Below, piece after piece: positions 1 through 8,663 of a DNA stretch of 64,000 nucleotides. Both the position numbers and the translations under genes were made by a program. Source of the stretch: an uncultured Pelagibacteraceae bacterium. Its GTDB lineage: Bacteria; Pseudomonadota; Alphaproteobacteria; Pelagibacterales; Pelagibacteraceae. The stretch is from positions 1-64,000 of the forward strand of contig CACIDF010000002.1 of the NCBI GenBank assembly GCA_902585365.1, written 5' to 3'. Below the pieces are notes generated by a model. The model was not told the DNA's origin and did not search any database. It saw nothing but the letters and a program-made list of their open reading frames with translations. Position 1 is the first letter of the stretch, and each line of letters opens with the position of its first letter.

Positions 1-944
1 CATTCGAACAGATGGATTACGCTTTTGAAAAGAATGTAAATTTTTGGGACACTGCTGAAATTTATGCGATACCGCCTAAAGAAAGCACTTACGGCAAAAC
101 AGAGGAAATAATTGGTAATTGGTTTGCAAAAACAAAAAAGAGAAACAAGATAGTACTTGCAACTAAAGTATCTGGTCCTGGACCAGGTTGGATTAGAGGT
201 GGTGGAAATCAATATGATGAAAAAAATTTAAATGAAGCTGTTGATAATAGTCTTAAAAGATTAAAAACTGATTATATCGACTTATATCAATTACATTGGC
301 CTGAAAGAAAAACAAATTTTTTTGGAAGACTAGGTTATGAACATAAAGATGATAATGATTGGAATAAATTTGAAGATATTCTCAACGCTTTAGATAAAAT
401 AATCAAAAGTGGTAAAATTAGATATATCGGCCTTTCAAATGAAACAGCATGGGGATTATCAAAATTTTTGGAAATTTCAAAGTTAAAGAAACTTCCTCGA
501 ATGATGTCTGTTCAAAATCCTTATAGTCTTTTAAATAGATCTTATGAAGTAGGATTAGCAGAAATATCGGTAAGGGAAAGAAGTGGTCTTCTAGCTTATT
601 CACCCCTTGCGTTTGGTTATTTAACTGGGAAATATAGAAATGGAGAATTGCCAAAAAATTCTAGGATGCACTTGTTTGGAGACAAGTTTTCAAGGTATAA
701 AACCGAAAATGGCCAATTAGCCATTGAAAAATACTTTAGTATTTCAAAAAAATACAATTTAAATTTATCCCAAATGAGTTTAAAATTCTGCGAACTGCAG
801 CCATTCATAACCAGTGTAATAATCGGCGCAACAACTATGGAGCAGTTGAAAACTGATATAGAAAGTGTAAATATAAATCTTAATAACGAGATAATTGATG
901 AAATTAATGAAGTACAAAAACTGTATCCAAATCCATGTCCATAA
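1..944 (+). CDS. Aldo/keto reductase (Tas-like), 5' truncated by window edge
   Basis: ORF 12..944 stays open upstream to the window edge (FEQ-MDYAFEKNVNFWDTAEIY); motifs NFWDTAEIY, DYIDLYQLHWPER, GKIRYIGLSNE, LLAYSPLAFGYLTGKY. Confidence 0.9.
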   Translation, partial: FEQMDYAFEKNVNFWDTAEIYAIPPKESTYGKTEEIIGNWFAKTKKRNKIVLATKVSGPGPGWIRGGGNQYDEKNLNEAVDNSLKRLKTDYIDLYQLHWPERKTNFFGRLGYEHKDDNDWNKFEDILNALDKIIKSGKIRYIGLSNETAWGLSKFLEISKLKKLPRMMSVQNPYSLLNRSYEVGLAEISVRERSGLLAYSPLAFGYLTGKYRNGELPKNSRMHLFGDKFSRYKTENGQLAIEKYFSISKKYNLNLSQMSLKFCELQPFITSVIIGATTMEQLKTDIESVNINLNNEIIDEINEVQKLYPNPCP

Positions 945-1441
945 TTAAAAAAACAATTTTTATATTAATTCTTATTCTTAGTTTTACCTCATTGAATGCA
1001 CAAGAAATAAAAAAAATTGGTAAATTTAAAGATTGGGAAACAATAGTTGTAACAGATCAAGCTGCAAAATTATGTTTTGCTCAGTCTAAGCCTGTTTTGC
1101 AGTCCCCCAAAAATAATGTTCGAGAAGCAAGACTATTTATAAGTTTTAGACCGTCAGAAAAAATTTCTGACGAGGTAAGCATTACCTCAGGGTACGAGTA
1201 CAATGTACAAAATGCAATACTAGCGAAATCAGGAAAAAATAAAATTAAGTTCGATATATCCAAAAATAATTTTGCTTGGATTACTAACAATAAAATTGAA
1301 AAAAAAATGATTAGTGTAATGAAAAAAGGATCACGAATTATGATCACAGGTTATAACAAATCTGGTTCTCAAACAATTGATCACTACTCTCTAATGGGTT
1401 TTACAAAAGCATACAATAGCGCAAAAAAAAATTGTAGCTAA
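935..1441 (+). CDS. Secreted protein, invasion-associated locus B (IalB)-like
   Basis: Signal peptide followed by KKIGKFKDWETIVVTDQAAKLCFAQSKP, typical of the IalB family. Confidence 0.65.
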   Translation: MSIIKKTIFILILILSFTSLNAQEIKKIGKFKDWETIVVTDQAAKLCFAQSKPVLQSPKNNVREARLFISFRPSEKISDEVSITSGYEYNVQNAILAKSGKNKIKFDISKNNFAWITNNKIEKKMISVMKKGSRIMITGYNKSGSQTIDHYSLMGFTKAYNSAKKNCS

Positions 1442-1462
1442 TGAACACCAAGTAACAACCTA

Positions 1463-2638
1463 ATGAAAAAAATAGTCTTAGCTTACTCTGGTGGTTTAGA
1501 TACATCTATTATTCTTAAATGGTTACAAGAAAACTATAAAGCTGAAGTGATTGCTTATACAGCTGATATTGGCCAGGAAATGGATAGAAAAAAGATTATT
1601 AGAAACGCAAAAAAATTAGGTGTTAAAAAAATAATAATTAAAAATCTTAAAAATATTTTTGTAAAAGATTACGTATTTCCAATGATTAGAGGTCATGCGA
1701 TTTATGAGGGAGTTTATTTGCTTGGTACATCTATTGCCAGACCATTAATTGCAAAAGATCAAATTCAAGTTGCAAAGAAATTCAAAGCATTTGCGGTTTC
1801 GCATGGCGCAACGGGCAAAGGAAATGATCAAGTAAGATTTGAATTAGGGTATCATTATTTTGGTCCAAAAATAAAAGTTATAGCCCCATGGAGAATTTGG
1901 AAATTAAAATCAAGAACTGATCTAATTAAATATGCAAAAAAACATAAAATTTCAATTCCAAAAGACAAAAAAGGAGCCCCACCTTTTTCAGTAGATGACA
2001 ACCTATTTCATACATCAACTGAAGGTAAAGTTTTAGAAAATCCAAAAAATTCGGCTCCTCAATTTATATTTCAAAGAACAACTTCGCCTGAAAAAGCACC
2101 TAATAAACTTACTTACGTTACAATTGGATTTAAAAAAGGTGATCCAGCTTCTATTAATGGGAAGAAATTAACTCCAGAAAAACTGTTAGAAAAATTAAAC
2201 CAACTCGGTGGAAAAAATGGAGTTGGAAGAGTTGATCTAGTTGAAAATAGATTTATCGGAATTAAATCAAGAGGAGTTTATGAAACTCCTGGAGGAACAT
2301 TACTTTTAATCGCTCATAGAGCAATGGAGTCTGTAACACTAGATAAAGAAACTATGCATAAAAAAGATTCGATAATGCCAAGATATGCAGAATTAATTTA
2401 TAATGGTTATTGGTTTTCAAAAGAAAGATACAAATTACAAAAAATTGTGGATCTAAAAAGAAACAAGGTAAATGGAAGTGTTAAGCTTAAACTTTATAAA
2501 GGAAATGTTACAATTCAATCGAGATTGACAAAAAGTAGTGCTTATTCAATGAAAAAAGTTTCTTTTGAAGAAAATAAAACTTTTAATAAATCCAATGTTG
2601 AAAGATTTATTAATTTCCACAAAAAAAGATTAAAATAA
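1463..2638 (+). CDS. argG: Argininosuccinate synthase
   Basis: MKKIVLAYSGGLDTSIILKWL; SHGATGKGNDQVRFE; APWR. Confidence 0.97.
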   Translation: MKKIVLAYSGGLDTSIILKWLQENYKAEVIAYTADIGQEMDRKKIIRNAKKLGVKKIIIKNLKNIFVKDYVFPMIRGHAIYEGVYLLGTSIARPLIAKDQIQVAKKFKAFAVSHGATGKGNDQVRFELGYHYFGPKIKVIAPWRIWKLKSRTDLIKYAKKHKISIPKDKKGAPPFSVDDNLFHTSTEGKVLENPKNSAPQFIFQRTTSPEKAPNKLTYVTIGFKKGDPASINGKKLTPEKLLEKLNQLGGKNGVGRVDLVENRFIGIKSRGVYETPGGTLLLIAHRAMESVTLDKETMHKKDSIMPRYAELIYNGYWFSKERYKLQKIVDLKRNKVNGSVKLKLYKGNVTIQSRLTKSSAYSMKKVSFEENKTFNKSNVERFINFHKKRLK

Positions 2639-2644
2639 AGAATT

Positions 2645-3787
2645 ATGAATTTTGAAGCCTCAAGAGCGAAAGCTGTAGATAAATTAAATCAATTTGTTGA
2701 AAAAAATCTTTCTAATTATTCAAAGCTAAGAAATTTTGATTTTGGTCCTGATAAGCGAGATAATGTTTCGTGTTTGTCACCTTATGTTACACATGGCGTT
2801 CTTAATGAAATTGAAATTATAAAAAAATCACTAGAAAAGTTTTCATTTTCAAAAAATGAAAAGTTTATACAAGAAGTGCTTTGGAGAACGTACTGGAAAG
2901 GATGGTTAGAGTTGAGGCCTAATGTTTGGAGTGACTATTTAATTGATTTAAGAAATATTAAAGAAAAATATAAAGATGACAAAAATTATCAAAATGCAAT
3001 AGAAGGTAAAACAAATATTGATTGTTTAAATGAATGGGTTAATGAGTTAAAAAATAATAACTACCTCCACAATCACACTAGAATGTGGTTTGCCAGTATT
3101 TGGATTTTTACACTTGATTTACCTTGGCAACTGGGTGCTGAATTTTTTATGCAACACCTTTTTGATGGAGATGCTGCATCAAATACTCTTGGATGGAGAT
3201 GGGTTGCAGGAGTTCAAACACAAGGAAAACATTATCTTGCAAGTGAATGGAATATAAAAAAATTCACGAATAATAGATTTAAAAATATTAAATTAAATGA
3301 AAATGCTACTCCAAAAATTTCTGAAAGAACTTATACAATAATAAAACAAGATTTTAAAAATTCTGAAAATATTGAACCAATTAATTTGCTAATTTTTGAT
3401 AATAATTTGTCTTTTGAATTCACAGACTTTAGAAATAATAAATTCAAAAAAATATATTTAGTCTCTAACAAAAATGAAAACAGATCAATCAAACTCAATG
3501 AAAAAGTAGCAAAATTCAAGCACCTTCTATTTGAAGATCAAGAAAAAAGATTAAAAGACCAATCAATTGATTGCGAAATAATTGATATAAGCCAAATTAA
3601 AAAAATTGACGAAAAAAACATAGGATTGTATCCAAATGTTGGAGAAAACCTAGATTATCTAAATTTAAATAATTTAAAAATAAATTTTTTATATAGAAAA
3701 CTCGATCAATATTCTTGGCAATATTGCAATAAAGGTTTTTTTAATTTTAAAAATTATATTCCCAAAATTATTTCAAACTTTACTTAA
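2645..3787 (+). CDS. Photolyase/cryptochrome FAD-binding-domain protein; FAD module at N-terminus, alpha/beta-like segment at C-terminus
   Basis: WRTYWKGW, HNHTRMWFASIWIF, LFDGDAASNTLGWRWVAGVQTQGKHYLA match the photolyase FAD-binding core. Confidence 0.85.
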   Translation: MNFEASRAKAVDKLNQFVEKNLSNYSKLRNFDFGPDKRDNVSCLSPYVTHGVLNEIEIIKKSLEKFSFSKNEKFIQEVLWRTYWKGWLELRPNVWSDYLIDLRNIKEKYKDDKNYQNAIEGKTNIDCLNEWVNELKNNNYLHNHTRMWFASIWIFTLDLPWQLGAEFFMQHLFDGDAASNTLGWRWVAGVQTQGKHYLASEWNIKKFTNNRFKNIKLNENATPKISERTYTIIKQDFKNSENIEPINLLIFDNNLSFEFTDFRNNKFKKIYLVSNKNENRSIKLNEKVAKFKHLLFEDQEKRLKDQSIDCEIIDISQIKKIDEKNIGLYPNVGENLDYLNLNNLKINFLYRKLDQYSWQYCNKGFFNFKNYIPKIISNFT

Positions 3788-3800
3788 TTTTTGTTAATTT

Positions 3801-4490
3801 TTATCTTGCAAGTTTTATGAAGATGTCACCCATACCAGCATCTAGTTCCTCTAGAGGTGTATTATTTCTTAATTCGCAGTACCGACCAGTAATTTGATGA
3901 TTTTTGACTAAATCAATATCATCATTTTTACATGTTCTTCCGTTATGTAATAATCCTATAACTATTCTATTATTTAGATTAAACACTTGATCGCTATTGA
4001 TTTTTTTACCATCGCAAAAATATTCTTTATTTACTCTATTTGGAAAATCATTTTTGTTGCAAGGGTTTTTAATTGTTATAACGTAGAATTCTCTCGAGCC
4101 ATCTTTAAATTTATATTTCATTTTTTGAACTTCTGAATACTTCATTACATCGCAAGAACATGGAACGCAGCATCTATAATAATTACCACAGATTTTATTA
4201 TTTGATTTACTCTCTTTAACAAATAAAAACTCCGAGTCACTATCAGGATCAATTAATGATCCAGATACAGCGCAAAATAACTTATTATACTCGAGGAAAT
4301 CCTTGTATGTATTTTCTTTGTCTATGATATATTTAAAAAATTTAGGTCCAGCAGCATTTCTATTTTTATCTGGAAATATTCTAGACCAATCAGTTATTAG
4401 CTCTTTATGATAATTTTTTTCTTCAGCAATTACTTCAATATGAAATAAAATTGTCAATAATAGTAAGCATTTAACTAAAATTTTTTTCAT
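3801..4490 (-). CDS. Secreted cysteine-rich protein of unknown function
   Basis: Signal peptide; cysteine cluster KICGNYYRCCVPCSCD; stop/start overlap with the downstream-numbered FG-GAP gene. Confidence 0.6.
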   Translation of the reverse strand: MKKILVKCLLLLTILFHIEVIAEEKNYHKELITDWSRIFPDKNRNAAGPKFFKYIIDKENTYKDFLEYNKLFCAVSGSLIDPDSDSEFLFVKESKSNNKICGNYYRCCVPCSCDVMKYSEVQKMKYKFKDGSREFYVITIKNPCNKNDFPNRVNKEYFCDGKKINSDQVFNLNNRIVIGLLHNGRTCKNDDIDLVKNHQITGRYCELRNNTPLEELDAGMGDIFIKLAR

Positions 4491-5932
4491 TTTTGTTTGA
4501 TAGTAATTGTTTGATTAATTTTAATTTTATCTATAAAATCTTTTTTACCATTTGTCCATTTAACTTCTATTTTAAAATCTTTTTCATTTTTTCTAATTCC
4601 AAAATGTGCCACAGGTTCCATTTGGCATAAATAACCAGATCCAGCATCTATTGTTTTTGAATGCTTTCTTTGATTAGATATTAAAGTTACAGTTGCTCCC
4701 CTAGCAGGAGCTCCAAATTTATTGACGGGCTTAATCCTTAAATATTTATTATTTTTTTCTACTTTTGCTTTATACAATGTCAAAGGTTGTGCTTTACTTT
4801 CGCCGTGAGAGACTAATAATTCTAAAATACCATCATTATCAATGTCAGCTACAGCTGCTCCAGTGCCAAATCCTTGAGTCTCAAGCGCCGTTTTTAATTT
4901 TATTTCCTCAAATTTTCCATTTTCATTTATTTTAAATAATTTGTTTGGTTCTGCGATATTGTTCATGAAAACTTCATCAAAACCGTCGTTGTCAAAATCA
5001 GCGGAGATAATTGTTCTTATTCTAGATGGTCTATCGAAAGCTTTGTTTCCTATGTCCTTAAATTCGTTATTTTCTAAAACGTATGCTCTATGATATCCAT
5101 TCCAATTACCACTCAAAATGTCTAATCTTCCTCTATAATAGATATCAGATAATGCAGTTCCCCTTCCATTCTGTATTACATCATCAACTCTGTAATCAAA
5201 AGCAACATCCTCAAATTTACCTTCATTATTTTTTAAAAGAAAGTTAGCGCCTCTTTCATTTGCTGCAAATATGTCAGCTCTATCTGTTAATATGTGTCCT
5301 GATACTACTGCTCTTCCACCAGTAACTTTATCCAAATTTAAGGTTTTTGCTTTATCTGTTATTGTGTTATTTTCAATTTCATAGAATCTAGTTGGTCCTC
5401 CATAATTGGCTACATAAATACCGTATTCACCATCACCCTTTCTATCAACACAAACTACAGATCTACCTGCTGTTAAGTTTAAATTTTCTATATTTTTTTT
5501 TAACTCAAATAAGTCAAAATAATTATTGTTACTTTTATCGATTAGTCTATCAGAGTATTTTTTTGTTCCACTATAGGTATCTGTATTTAAAAAATAAATT
5601 TCCTCAAAACCATCTTTATCTATATCACAAGCTGCAACACCAATAGTTTTTCTATCTCGATCCAAAAAAACGTCCTCTTGGATTATGTTTTTTAATTTTC
5701 CATCAATGTAACCTAAAGCTAAGTTTGGATAACCAAAACCTGTGACTATAAACTCATTATTTCCATCTTCATTAATATCCGTAACCGAAACCCCATAACT
5801 AAGCCTGCTTTCATTAATCGTTATAATATTTGAAATATCTTTAAAAAATTCTGCACGAGAACTGTTAATTGGTAGTATTAAAGAAAAAATAATTAAAAAT
5901 TTATATAAATAATTTACCTTTTTGATGAACAT
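4487..5932 (-). CDS. FG-GAP/VCBS-repeat secreted protein with C-terminal ASPIC/UnbV-like domain
   Basis: Repeated acidic loops [45 protein letters not shown]-terminal [11 protein letters not shown]...[16 protein letters not shown]. Confidence 0.85.
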   Translation of the reverse strand: MFIKKVNYLYKFLIIFSLILPINSSRAEFFKDISNIITINESRLSYGVSVTDINEDGNNEFIVTGFGYPNLALGYIDGKLKNIIQEDVFLDRDRKTIGVAACDIDKDGFEEIYFLNTDTYSGTKKYSDRLIDKSNNNYFDLFELKKNIENLNLTAGRSVVCVDRKGDGEYGIYVANYGGPTRFYEIENNTITDKAKTLNLDKVTGGRAVVSGHILTDRADIFAANERGANFLLKNNEGKFEDVAFDYRVDDVIQNGRGTALSDIYYRGRLDILSGNWNGYHRAYVLENNEFKDIGNKAFDRPSRIRTIISADFDNDGFDEVFMNNIAEPNKLFKINENGKFEEIKLKTALETQGFGTGAAVADIDNDGILELLVSHGESKAQPLTLYKAKVEKNNKYLRIKPVNKFGAPARGATVTLISNQRKHSKTIDAGSGYLCQMEPVAHFGIRKNEKDFKIEVKWTNGKKDFIDKIKINQTITIKQK

Positions 5933-6042
5933 CTTTTAGAGCAATATTTAACTTTTTCCCAGTTCAGCTTCCATTTTTTTCTCCATTTAAAAGGCCTTTC
6001 ACAAACTGGGCACAACTTAGTTGGTAGGTTTTGTTTTTTCAT
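5914..6042 (-). CDS. DUF2256-like zinc-ribbon mini-protein (42 aa), not in the supplied ORF track
   Basis: Manual translation [42 protein letters not shown]; overlaps both flanking genes. Confidence 0.8.
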   Translation of the reverse strand: MKKQNLPTKLCPVCERPFKWRKKWKLNWEKVKYCSKRCSSKR

Positions 6043-6388
6043 TAAGTTGGTGTTTGTTTTTTAAAAATAAAAAATAAGCTACAAATTCATAAGCATAATG
6101 AAATAAGATAAACAAAGGTTTAAAACTCAAAATTTTTGCTAAAAAATTATATTTTGGTATTTTTGACCAGATAATTATAAATGCTTTAGCTCCCCCAACA
6201 ACTTGTCCATTGTCAATCACATGCAATCTCCTTAAAAGTTCTTCTTTAGATTTTGATGTTAAGTCAACTGCTTGTTGATTGTTTGTAATATCAACCCATT
6301 CTAAACTCTCGTCAGAATTTTTTTTGTAGTGATCAATTTCTAGTTTACAAATATTACAAGAGTTATTAAAAAAAACTTTAACTGGCAT
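6017..6388 (-). CDS. DCC-family thiol-disulfide oxidoreductase (DUF393)
   Basis: [33 protein letters not shown]. Confidence 0.85.
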   Translation of the reverse strand: MPVKVFFNNSCNICKLEIDHYKKNSDESLEWVDITNNQQAVDLTSKSKEELLRRLHVIDNGQVVGGAKAFIIIWSKIPKYNFLAKILSFKPLFILFHYAYEFVAYFLFLKNKHQLNEKTKPTN

Positions 6389-7871
6389 TAGTATTTTCCT
6401 TTATAAATTTATCTGCTGCGGCTAGTATAACTTTTTTTCTTTGGGCATTCATTTTGTCATATATTCTAACCATCATTGATAATCTTGGATTTTTTAAAAA
6501 AAAGGATCTATTCTTATTTATAAATCTCCAGTAAAGACCATCCATAATGTTGCACCATTCACCTTTTTTAAAATCCATCATTTTAAGAAAATAACTTGAT
6601 CCACAAATGTAAGGTTTGGTGGCAAAAATTCCTCCATCACTAAATAATCCCATTCCATAAACGTTTGGAGACATTACCCAATCAGATGAATCAACGAACA
6701 TTTCCATAAACCATTTGTAAACATATATCGGTTTAATTTCACAGAGATTCATAATGTTTGATAAAATCATTAATCTCTCTATGTGATGTGACCAACCATG
6801 ATCATTGGCATTTTTTATCGCATAGTCTAAAGGTGGAAGTCCTGTGTTCCCTTGGTACCAAGTAGGTTTCATTTTACGATTATGTTTAAAAAAATTACCA
6901 GTTTCTAATCTGTTACAAAAATTTTGATAAATTCCTCTCATAAATTCTCGCCAGCCAATTACTTGTCTTATATAACCCTCTAAAGAATTTATTCTAATCT
7001 TTTTCCTTTTATGACTATCTAAAATTTTCTCTATAATTATTTCTGGAGTTATTAAACCCAAATTTATGTAGGGACTAAGAGCACTATGGAACAATATATT
7101 ATTATTTTGATCAACAGCGTCCTCATAATCTCCAAATAAATTAGATTTTTCTTTTATAAAAAAATCTAGTAATTTTAGAACTTCTTTATATTCAGTCGCA
7201 AACCAAAAATTTTCTGTTGAACCAGGGTGTGTTGCAAATTTTTTTTCTATAATGCTTTTCAGTTTTTTTGTGTGAACTGTTTGATTGATTTTAGGAAATG
7301 AGGGAACTTTAGTTCCTTTTGGCAGTTTCTTTCTATTATCTTCATCAAAACTCCATTTACCACCAACAGGATCTTCGCCATTCATTAAGATGTTCATTTT
7401 TCTTCTCGTTTCTTTATAAAAAACTGCCATGAATGGTTTTTTTGATTTATATAAATATTTTTTAAAATCATCTCTAGTATTAAGAAACATCGGAGATGTA
7501 ATTATATTGAGCTTTACTTTATTTTTCTTTGAAAAATCTATCATTTTTTTTTCAAATGGTTTGTCTTCAATTTCAAAACACGAAATTTCATTGATTTTAT
7601 TTTTTTTTAAAATTTTTTTTATTTTTAAAAGATAATCATCTTTAAATGCTGAATCCTCAATTTTAGAATAAGTAATTTTAAAGCTATTTTTTTTTAAATT
7701 TTCATAAAATGATCTCATTGATGAAAGAAATAAAAGGATTTTAAGTTTGTGATGTTTTTCATAGGTGCATAAACCGTTATCTTCTGCCATAAAAAAAAGA
7801 TGGTCTTTTTTGAAGCGGTTTAGGTATTTTAATGGAAATAATTGATTTCCAAGTATAATAAATAATTTCAT
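6378..7871 (-). CDS. Cryptochrome/photolyase-related protein, (6-4)/FeS-BCP-like family
   Basis: LFIILGNQLFP N-terminus; GWREFMRGIYQ, HHIERLMILSNIMNL, WFMEMFVDSSDWVMSPNVYGMGLFSDGGIFATKPYI. Confidence 0.9.
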   Translation of the reverse strand: MKLFIILGNQLFPLKYLNRFKKDHLFFMAEDNGLCTYEKHHKLKILLFLSSMRSFYENLKKNSFKITYSKIEDSAFKDDYLLKIKKILKKNKINEISCFEIEDKPFEKKMIDFSKKNKVKLNIITSPMFLNTRDDFKKYLYKSKKPFMAVFYKETRRKMNILMNGEDPVGGKWSFDEDNRKKLPKGTKVPSFPKINQTVHTKKLKSIIEKKFATHPGSTENFWFATEYKEVLKLLDFFIKEKSNLFGDYEDAVDQNNNILFHSALSPYINLGLITPEIIIEKILDSHKRKKIRINSLEGYIRQVIGWREFMRGIYQNFCNRLETGNFFKHNRKMKPTWYQGNTGLPPLDYAIKNANDHGWSHHIERLMILSNIMNLCEIKPIYVYKWFMEMFVDSSDWVMSPNVYGMGLFSDGGIFATKPYICGSSYFLKMMDFKKGEWCNIMDGLYWRFINKNRSFFLKNPRLSMMVRIYDKMNAQRKKVILAAADKFIKENTNAS

Positions 7872-7899
7872 AATTTATTTATAAATACTATTATACGAT

Positions 7900-8616
7900 A
7901 TGTCAGGAAAATATTTAATTTTTGGTGCGACAGGTTCTATCGGTTCAAACTTAGCCAAATTAATGGTTGGCAAAAATCATGATGTTCAACTCATAGGTCG
8001 GGATGAAAACGGTCTAAATGCATTATCATCTGAGCTGAACTGTAAATACAGTGTCGTTGATGTTTTAGATGAACAATCTGTTAAAAATTTAAAAAATGAA
8101 TTTGAGGGACAGAAAATTGCTGGTATTGCATATTGTGTTGGCTCTATTGATCTTAAACCTGTTCGAGCAGTTAAAAAAGATGATTTTATGAAGTGTTTTG
8201 ATTTAAATTTTTTTCCAATAGTTGAGACTGTTAAAAACTTTCAGGACAATTTAAAAAAAAATAAGGGCTCTATAGTTATGTTTTCAACAGTCGCTGTTCA
8301 AAGAGGATTTACAAATCATAGTATAATTGCATCAGTGAAAGGTGCTATCGAAGGACTAACAGTATCTTTAGCAGCTGAGTTCGCACCTAATATTAGAGTT
8401 AATTGTATTGCTCCCAGTTTAACAAAATCGAAAATAGCTGATCCAATATTAAAAAATAAATTAATTGCAGAAGGCGTAGCTAAAGCTCACCCAATGAAAA
8501 GAGTAGGTGAAGGAAAAGATGCTGCTGCAATGGCGCAATTTTTATTATCTGAAGATAGCTCGTGGATAACTGGTCAGATAATAGGTGTAGACGGTGGAAG
8601 ATCTAAATTATCATAA
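7900..8616 (+). CDS. SDR-family oxidoreductase
   Basis: LIFGATGSIGSNLA; GWITGQIIGVDGGRS-like C-terminus (SSWITGQIIGVDGGRSKLS). Confidence 0.92.
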   Translation: MSGKYLIFGATGSIGSNLAKLMVGKNHDVQLIGRDENGLNALSSELNCKYSVVDVLDEQSVKNLKNEFEGQKIAGIAYCVGSIDLKPVRAVKKDDFMKCFDLNFFPIVETVKNFQDNLKKNKGSIVMFSTVAVQRGFTNHSIIASVKGAIEGLTVSLAAEFAPNIRVNCIAPSLTKSKIADPILKNKLIAEGVAKAHPMKRVGEGKDAAAMAQFLLSEDSSWITGQIIGVDGGRSKLS

Positions 8617-8663
8617 TATATTTTTATTTTTTCGTATTAGTGTAATAATGTTCATTAACAAAC

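Noticed and set aside
418-808. Minus-strand ORFs antisense to the aldo/keto reductase
   Set aside because: Fully overlapped by a well-supported gene; low-complexity, no recognisable family.
5392-5646. Plus-strand ORF antisense to the FG-GAP gene
   Set aside because: His/Tyr/Leu-rich low-complexity shadow ORF of an acidic repeat gene.
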